Below the pieces are notes generated by a model. The model did no database searches. It was given only the letters and a program-made list of their open reading frames with translations, and had not been told where the DNA came from. A stretch of 64,000 bases of DNA from Cellvibrionaceae bacterium AOL6 (lineage in GTDB: Bacteria; Pseudomonadota; Gammaproteobacteria; Pseudomonadales; Cellvibrionaceae): positions 62,001 to 126,000 of the forward strand of contig NOXC01000009.1 in NCBI GenBank assembly GCA_003265435.1. The letters are read 5' to 3'. The translations under genes were made by a program, and so were the position numbers. How positions within the stretch are numbered: the first letter of the stretch is position 1; every line of letters begins with the position of its first letter. Below are positions 57,085 through 64,000 of this stretch, one piece after another.

Positions 57085-60021
57085 ATGCACACTTCAGAAA
57101 CCGGATCCCCCGTTTCTTCCTCCGTGCCCACGGAAAGCAACGTCAACGAGCCGGCGGGTTCTGCTATTGCCGCCACCGCACCCGGCCAACTTCGTGTTAT
57201 CAAGCGCAACGGCAAAGTTGTCCCTTTCACCAGCGACAAAATTGCGGTAGCCCTGACCAAGGCCTTCCTGGCCGTAGAGGGGGGCACTGCGGCTGCATCA
57301 TCACGCATTCACGAAACCGTAGCCAACCTGGCCAGCCAAATCGAAGCGACCTTCCGTCGCCGCATGCCTTCGGGCGGCACCATTCACATTGAAGAGATTC
57401 AGGATCAGGCTGAACTGGTCCTGATGCGTTCTGGTGAACACAAAATTGCACGAAGCTACGTGCTGTATCGTGAAGCGCGCGCTCAGGAGCGTAAGCAGCA
57501 GCAACAAGTCACTGAAGTGAAAGTCGACTTCCCCGACATCCAGGTGACCATGCCCGACGGCAGCCTGCAAAAGCTCGATACCGACCGTATCAAAACCGTG
57601 GTCGCGGAAGCCTGTACCGACCTGCACGACGTCGACCCCGAAGCCATTCTCAAAGAATCCATGCGCAATCTGTACGACGGCGTGTCCATGGACGACGTCA
57701 ATACCTCACTGGTGATTTCTGCGCGCACACTGGTAGAAAAAGAGCCTAATTACAGCTATGCCACCGCGCGCCTGCTGCTCGACAAAATCCGCGCCGAAGC
57801 GCTGAGCTACCTCGGTGTCGCCGACGCCGCGACGCAAGCCGAAATGGCCACCTGCTACCCGAAAGCCCTGCCCGCCTATCTGAAGCGTGGTGTGGAGCTT
57901 GAATTGCTCGCGCCTGAACTGCTCGACTACGACCTCGACCTGCTCGGCAATGCCATCCTGCCCGAGCGCGATCTGCAGTTCACCTACCTCGGCCTGCAAA
58001 CCCTGTACGACCGCTACTTCATTCACCATGAAGAGACCCGCATTGAACTGCCTCAGGTCTTCTTCATGCGCGTAGCGATGGGCCTGGCCGCGCGAGAAGA
58101 AAACAAAAACGAGCGCGCGATTGAATTTTATCGCTTGCTGAGTTCGTTCGATTATATGAGCTCAACGCCGACCCTGTTCAACTCCGGTACTCTGCGTCCG
58201 CAACTGTCTTCGTGCTACCTCACCTCAGTACCCGACGATCTGCACGGTATCTATGGCGCCATCCAAGACAACGCGATGCTGTCCAAATTTGCCGGCGGCC
58301 TCGGCAACGACTGGACACCCGTCCGCGCGCTCGGCTCGCGCATCAAAGGCACCAATGGTAAGTCCCAAGGTGTTGTGCCCTTCCTGAAAGTCGCAAACGA
58401 CACCGCCGTGGCGGTAAACCAGGGCGGCAAGCGTAAAGGTGCGGTGTGTGCCTACCTTGAAACCTGGCACCTCGACATCGAAGAATTCCTCGAGCTGCGC
58501 AAGAACACCGGTGATGACCGTCGCCGTACGCACGACATGAACACCGCAAACTGGGTGCCCGACCTGTTTATGAAGCGCGTTTTCGACGACGCCGAATGGA
58601 CCCTGTTCTCGCCCGCCGACACCGAAGACCTGCACGACCTGTTCGGTAAGCCTTTCGAAGAGCGCTACACCGAATACGAGCGTCGCGCGGCAGCCGGTGA
58701 ACTGAAACTGTTCAAGAAGGTCCGTGCACTCGACCTGTGGCGTAAAATGCTGGGCATGCTGTTTGAAACGGGCCACCCCTGGATCACCTTCAAGGACGCC
58801 TGTAACCTGCGCAGCCCTCAGCAGCACGCCGGTGTCGTACACTCGTCCAACCTGTGTACCGAAATCACCTTGAACACCAAGGCCGACGATGAAATCGCGG
58901 TGTGCAACCTCGGCTCCATCAACCTGGCGCAACACATCGTTGACGGTGAGCTAGACCAGGAAAAGCTGGCGAAAACCATCAAGACAGCAGTGCGCATGCT
59001 CGATAACGTTATCGACATCAACTACTACTCCGTCGAAACCGCGCGTCGTTCCAACATGCGTCATCGCCCTGTTGGTCTCGGTTTGATGGGCTTCCAGGAT
59101 GCCCTCTACAAAATGCGTATGGCCTATGGCAGCGACGACGCAGTGAAGTTTGCCGATCGCTCCATGGAACTGATCAGCTACCACGCGATTGAAGCCTCGA
59201 GTGAACTCGCGGTAGAGCGCGGTGCTTACTCCAGCTTCGAGGGCTCGCTGTGGAGTCAGGGCATCCTGCCTATCGACTCTGTGGCCCTGCTCGAAGAGCA
59301 TCGTGGCACCAACTACATCGAAGTTGATCGCAGTACCACGCTGGACTGGGACAGCCTGCGCAGCAAGGTGAAAACGCAGGGCATGCGCAACTCTAACGTG
59401 ATGGCAATTGCGCCAACGGCCACGATTGCCAATATCACGGGTGTGAGCCAGTCCATCGAGCCGACGTATCAGAACCTCTACGTGAAGTCGAACCTCTCCG
59501 GAGAGTTCACCGTGGTGAACCCCTACCTGATTCACGATCTGAAAGATCGCGGCCTGTGGGATTCGGTGATGGTCAACGACCTCAAATACTACGAAGGGTC
59601 ACTGCAGCGCATCGACCGTGTACCGGCCGACCTCAAAGCGCTCTACGCCACCGCGTTTGAAGTGGAGCCCAAATGGATTGTCGACGCAGCCAGTCGCCGC
59701 CAGAAGTGGATTGATCAGGCGCAGAGCCTGAACCTTTACATCGCTGGTGCAAACGGTAAGAAACTGGACATCACTTACCGCATGGCCTGGTTCCGTGGCT
59801 TGAAAACCACGTACTACCTGCGTGCACTCGCGGCCACCACTACGGAGAAATCCACCATCGATACAGGCTCACTGAACGCCGTATCTTCAGGTGCAGGGGG
59901 CGGTGTCAGCGCTGCCGCAGCAGCACCTGCCGCAGCGGCTCCAGAAATGAGCGCCAGCGCACCCGCCGAAGTGCCGAAGGCCTGCTCTCTGGATGACCCG
60001 GATTGCGAAGCCTGTCAGTAA
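57085..60021 (+). CDS. nrdA: Class Ia ribonucleotide reductase, alpha subunit
   Basis: A 978-aa protein from ATG 57085 (AGGA upstream). It carries two N-terminal ATP-cone regions (about residues 35-135 and 145-235), the Pseudomonas-type layout in which only the first is likely to bind regulatory dATP. Catalytic domain: LSSCYLTSVPDD, SSNLCTEITLN (Asn-Cys-Glu triad) and YQNLYVKSNLSG (radical-transfer Tyr pair). The C-terminus ends DCEACQ, the CxxC that is re-reduced by thioredoxin or glutaredoxin, after an Ala/Pro-rich flexible tail. It makes dNDPs from NDPs. Confidence 0.96.
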   Translation: MHTSETGSPVSSSVPTESNVNEPAGSAIAATAPGQLRVIKRNGKVVPFTSDKIAVALTKAFLAVEGGTAAASSRIHETVANLASQIEATFRRRMPSGGTIHIEEIQDQAELVLMRSGEHKIARSYVLYREARAQERKQQQQVTEVKVDFPDIQVTMPDGSLQKLDTDRIKTVVAEACTDLHDVDPEAILKESMRNLYDGVSMDDVNTSLVISARTLVEKEPNYSYATARLLLDKIRAEALSYLGVADAATQAEMATCYPKALPAYLKRGVELELLAPELLDYDLDLLGNAILPERDLQFTYLGLQTLYDRYFIHHEETRIELPQVFFMRVAMGLAAREENKNERAIEFYRLLSSFDYMSSTPTLFNSGTLRPQLSSCYLTSVPDDLHGIYGAIQDNAMLSKFAGGLGNDWTPVRALGSRIKGTNGKSQGVVPFLKVANDTAVAVNQGGKRKGAVCAYLETWHLDIEEFLELRKNTGDDRRRTHDMNTANWVPDLFMKRVFDDAEWTLFSPADTEDLHDLFGKPFEERYTEYERRAAAGELKLFKKVRALDLWRKMLGMLFETGHPWITFKDACNLRSPQQHAGVVHSSNLCTEITLNTKADDEIAVCNLGSINLAQHIVDGELDQEKLAKTIKTAVRMLDNVIDINYYSVETARRSNMRHRPVGLGLMGFQDALYKMRMAYGSDDAVKFADRSMELISYHAIEASSELAVERGAYSSFEGSLWSQGILPIDSVALLEEHRGTNYIEVDRSTTLDWDSLRSKVKTQGMRNSNVMAIAPTATIANITGVSQSIEPTYQNLYVKSNLSGEFTVVNPYLIHDLKDRGLWDSVMVNDLKYYEGSLQRIDRVPADLKALYATAFEVEPKWIVDAASRRQKWIDQAQSLNLYIAGANGKKLDITYRMAWFRGLKTTYYLRALAATTTEKSTIDTGSLNAVSSGAGGGVSAAAAAPAAAAPEMSASAPAEVPKACSLDDPDCEACQ

Positions 60022-60049
60022 GCCGATTAAAGGGGGAGGTATCTGGTGT

Positions 60050-60071
60050 GGCGGGAACTGCGGTTCCCGCC
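60050..60071. other. Hairpin between nrdA and nrdB
   Basis: GGCGGGAAC (60050-60058) pairs perfectly with GTTCCCGCC (60063-60071) over a four-base loop. There is no T-run, so it is more likely an mRNA-stability or differential-expression element than a terminator. Confidence 0.6.
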
Positions 60072-60136
60072 CCGGATATCCGCCCTTTTACTGACAACGA
60101 CACTCACTCGAACAGATATAAAGCAGGAAATTTCAC

Positions 60137-61450
<1,314 letters not shown>

Positions 61451-61546
61451 TGTCCCGCCATTAAATTCACACCCACCACGATTGCCCCGGCAGTGTCGTT
61501 CACCGCTGGGGTAATCGGACTGTGACTTCACTGTGCAGGTAACACA

Positions 61547-61807
61547 ATGAGTGAGCAGCACCCCAAGACGCCGCAAAAAAAAGCGACGCAAAAGCTCGAA
61601 CTGGATGCGGAAGAATTGGAAAAACTCAGCGACAGCTTACGTGTGCTGAGCCAGTCCATCGACACCCTTCTACGAGCACTTAAGGCACAGCCCCATCACG
61701 CAGAGCCTATTCCTCATGGCGGATCATCACAGGATCGCGTCGCGGATGACAATGCACTCGACGCGGACGAAATCGCACAACTCACACCTCGTCCAACGAT
61801 TCATTGA
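61547..61807 (+). CDS. Small coiled-coil protein of unknown function
   Basis: An 86-aa soluble frame. Lys-rich start, then a heptad-like helix (LDAEELEKLSDSLRVLSQSI, continuing IDTLLRALKA) and a disordered acidic C-terminus. 96 bases after nrdB and may be read from the same message. No family recognised; reality supported only by position and coiled-coil pattern. Confidence 0.5.
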   Translation: MSEQHPKTPQKKATQKLELDAEELEKLSDSLRVLSQSIDTLLRALKAQPHHAEPIPHGGSSQDRVADDNALDADEIAQLTPRPTIH

Positions 61808-61921
61808 TTCGAACCCTAGTTTTAGTAAAAACCCGCCCCGTATTACAATGCGGGTGTTTCATCTTCGTGATCGTTACTCGCACTATACACTCGTCAAAAC
61901 ACGCCCTTCAAAAGAGTTTTT

Positions 61922-62398
61922 ATGACGGAAGAACACCAGGACACAACCAAGCAAAGCAGCCTCTTGCTGACGCACGAGTGTGAAAAACCGGATATCGAAT
62001 TGTTAAAACGCATCTTCGAGCTGGATCAGGTGACGCAACATGGCCTCAACGAATTAGTGACCGAAGAACTGAACTGGACACACCGCTTTCAGCGTTGCAT
62101 CGCGGTCGATCTCGGCACTCGAGTCAATGACGGCCGCTGGCAACCCATACTAGGAATGGTGAAAAACCTGTACGCAGAACAGGTGCTGTTTTTGTGGCTC
62201 GAAAACGCTGAAGCGCGCAAGGTGATGATGGAGCAGCGATTAAGAGCGCTCGGCTTTTTTAATGAACCTCGCATTGCGCTCGCCGATCAAACTTTGTGTT
62301 GCGCCAGCTATCGCCTGTCGAATTACAACCGAAAACGAAGCTGGAACAACGCCAAATTCTGGGCAAACCCAGAGAATTTTCACAAGTACCGCTGGTGA
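61922..62398 (+). CDS. Hypothetical cytosolic protein
   Basis: A 158-aa soluble protein with no signal or membrane segment. The middle has a hydrophobic core (GMVKNLYAEQVLFLWLENAEA); the end is rich in Asn, Trp and Arg (NYNRKRSWNNAKFWANPENF). I do not recognise a family. Convergent with the GH3-SGNH gene, 23 bases from its stop. Confidence 0.55.
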   Translation: MTEEHQDTTKQSSLLLTHECEKPDIELLKRIFELDQVTQHGLNELVTEELNWTHRFQRCIAVDLGTRVNDGRWQPILGMVKNLYAEQVLFLWLENAEARKVMMEQRLRALGFFNEPRIALADQTLCCASYRLSNYNRKRSWNNAKFWANPENFHKYRW

Positions 62399-62421
62399 CA
62401 GCGGCACTGCAAGATTCGAGT

Positions 62422-64000
62422 TTATTCCTCAAGCAAAGCTTGAAGTGTCGATTCAATGGCATCCGCCCAGCGCTGATAGCTGGCCGTATTCAGATGAAGC
62501 AGGTCAGGCATTACTTCGCGGCTCAGCACACCTTGATCGTCTAAAAAGGTATCGCCGATATCCAGGTACGTCACGTAGTCGCGCTGACCCAACTGGGCTA
62601 GTAAGGCGTTGGTCGCCGTGTTGTTTTGCCGTGCGGCATCGTACGGCTGCTCACCGCGTGGAAAAATGCCCAAAAGCAACACTTTAGAATCCGGACTGCG
62701 CGCGTGCACCTCATCAATCACGGCTTCGACTCCTTCCGCGATTTCGGCGGGCGGGTCCATTCGGTGGCCCGTGTTATTGGTGCCGATCATCAACACCACA
62801 ACCTTTGGCCGCTGCCCGTCCATCTCACCGTTTTGCACACGCCACAACAGGTTTTCTGTGCGGTCACCCCCGTACCCCAGGTTCAGTGCCGGTAGCGAGG
62901 CGAAATGCGCATCCCATACTGATCGCCCTGCATCGGCCCAGCCCTCGGTAATGGAGTCCCCCATGAAGATCACGGGGTATTGATTGGCACGCACCAGCGC
63001 GAGCTTTTCTTCATGTCGCGGCATCCACCACGGCAGCGCCCAATACGCATTGAGCGGCTCCGCATACGTGCTCTGCGCATCGGGAGGCACGCAGTCAAAA
63101 TTGCCTTGCGCGGATCGCAGGAATTGGATGTTGGCAAACTGCAGTGTCGCTTCACCCCCAGCGTTTAGAACGAAAGGCATGTTCACACTCGACAGAGACG
63201 CCGCATCGCTGACAAAACAGCTCAATGGAATCGAGAGCGTCTGCCAGCCTTTTCCGACTTGGGCTCTCGCCCACTCGTTCAGCGACACTTGCCCCTGACA
63301 GCCCTCACCACAGCGCAATTCAATGCGCAGATCCGCCGCTGGCATACTGAAAATATTCAAATCCACTCGCAATACGCCCGCCTCATGGAAGGACGACAGA
63401 GCCAAGGGGCGCCCATTTTCAAAACTGACTTCGGCACGCCAGGTGTCCTTGAACTGCAATTGCAGCGCATCTTCCTGCACCTCTTTATCGGCCGTGTTGA
63501 GCGTAATGTTGCCGCCCGGCAGCGCGGCGTAAGCCCCGCTGAGAATCTGACGCGAATCCGGCCCGTTCAAATAAAGATTCCAAGGCTCCAACGGCCGACC
63601 GCTGTATAAATCAATCTGGTTCGGATTGGCGACATACAGACCGGGAACCGACTCTGGCAGCGTTGCGGGCCCGGTTTCGCCGGATGCGTAAGTCAATCCG
63701 TAACCCAGCTCAAAAAGCGGTGCATCTTGCGCCTCATAGGGCGCGTGCAGTTCGGCTTGATCCGGCAGTGCGGGCCAGGAAAACGCGAGTGTGCCAACGA
63801 AGTCGTGACGGGGCTGGCCCTGAGCATCGCCAATCAACACATCGGCCACACCTGCACCTTCGCTGCCCGGTAACCACGCGGCAACAAAGGCATCGGAAGC
63901 ATTCAGGTGGGGGTTTACCCACATCGGACGACCGGAGAGGAACACCGACACCACTGGCACGCCTTCGGCTTTCAGTGTCTGCAAAATCTCAAGGTCGCTG
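62422..64000 (-). CDS. GH3 (ExoP-type) beta-glucosidase C-terminal part fused to an SGNH hydrolase; 5' end outside the window
   Basis: Open at the window edge; 526 codons are visible. First comes the end of a GH3 second domain (VPVVSVFLSGRPMWVN, WLPGSEGAGVADVLIGD, PLFELGYGLTY). A galactose-binding-like module follows, as in ExoP-type glucosidases (about 180-300 of the visible part). Last is an SGNH/GDSL hydrolase: IFMGDSITEGW (nucleophile Ser), GYGGDRTENL, VLMIGTNNTGH and PDLLHLN with the Asp-x-x-His pair. A glycosidase joined to an esterase suggests removal of acetyl or other acyl groups from the same oligosaccharide. The GH3 nucleophile Asp lies outside the window. Confidence 0.85.
   Translation of the reverse strand, partial: SDLEILQTLKAEGVPVVSVFLSGRPMWVNPHLNASDAFVAAWLPGSEGAGVADVLIGDAQGQPRHDFVGTLAFSWPALPDQAELHAPYEAQDAPLFELGYGLTYASGETGPATLPESVPGLYVANPNQIDLYSGRPLEPWNLYLNGPDSRQILSGAYAALPGGNITLNTADKEVQEDALQLQFKDTWRAEVSFENGRPLALSSFHEAGVLRVDLNIFSMPAADLRIELRCGEGCQGQVSLNEWARAQVGKGWQTLSIPLSCFVSDAASLSSVNMPFVLNAGGEATLQFANIQFLRSAQGNFDCVPPDAQSTYAEPLNAYWALPWWMPRHEEKLALVRANQYPVIFMGDSITEGWADAGRSVWDAHFASLPALNLGYGGDRTENLLWRVQNGEMDGQRPKVVVLMIGTNNTGHRMDPPAEIAEGVEAVIDEVHARSPDSKVLLLGIFPRGEQPYDAARQNNTATNALLAQLGQRDYVTYLDIGDTFLDDQGVLSREVMPDLLHLNTASYQRWADAIESTLQALLEE

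Overview
The window looks like the chromosome of a marine, polysaccharide-degrading gammaproteobacterium, probably near Cellvibrionaceae (the Saccharophagus, Teredinibacter and Marinimicrobium type). The grounds are secreted carbohydrate-active enzymes with long Thr-Pro linkers, many lipoproteins, a Pseudomonas-like class Ia nrdAB, standard gammaproteobacterial housekeeping genes (fmdB-aspS-yebC, adk-tsaB, argD-argF, grxD, bfd) and moderate GC. No species is claimed. I found no rRNA, tRNA or CRISPR array.

Positions 1-31,000 are mostly accessory and outward-facing. They hold a tandem PL7-type alginate lyase lipoprotein and a second lectin-linked protein carrying the same lyase-like domain; a formylglycine sulfatase followed by a planctomycete-style 'membrane-bound dehydrogenase' with HEAT repeats and a C-terminal haem site; two separate lipoprotein-cytochrome (DUF1587/1592/1588/1585) plus Tat-exported DUF1552 gene pairs; a 5'-nucleotidase with a collagen-like stalk; a multidomain GH9 endoglucanase; and small regulatory or unknown genes (AraC, PEBP, DUF2071). 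Together they suggest capture, desulfation, cleavage and possibly redox-linked processing of algal polysaccharides.

Positions 30,500-34,740 are a small mosaic of mobile DNA. A GNAT gene is split by a 166-bp MITE-like element with 12-bp terminal inverted repeats and a TA duplication. Next comes a 460-aa integron-type tyrosine recombinase with a very strong ribosome binding site, then 1.76 kb of foreign or decayed genes (truncated SDR, VOC protein, unknown protein, IS3-like orfA remnant). That cargo is bounded by 121-bp direct repeats, about 85% identical, each spanning the 3' end of the recombinase gene and the 3' end of the aminopeptidase gene.

Positions 34,650-64,000 are mostly core genes: M18 aminopeptidase, uppP, tsaB, adk, bfd, yebC, aspS, fmdB, FHA proteins, an HU-like protein with a histone-H1-like tail, a HIT protein, proS, a lytic transglycosylase, HD-GYP, a Ser/Thr kinase, a porin/FMN-binding/PepSY operon, grxD, argD, argF, nrdA and nrdB. 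The window ends inside a GH3-type beta-glucosidase fused to an SGNH hydrolase. Visible regulation includes a DnaA box and a correctly spaced NrdR box pair before nrdA, an intrinsic terminator directly behind the probable argD promoter, and Fur-like sites before bfd and a small periplasmic protein.

Everything here comes from reading the sequence and remembered family motifs. No database search or structure prediction was run.
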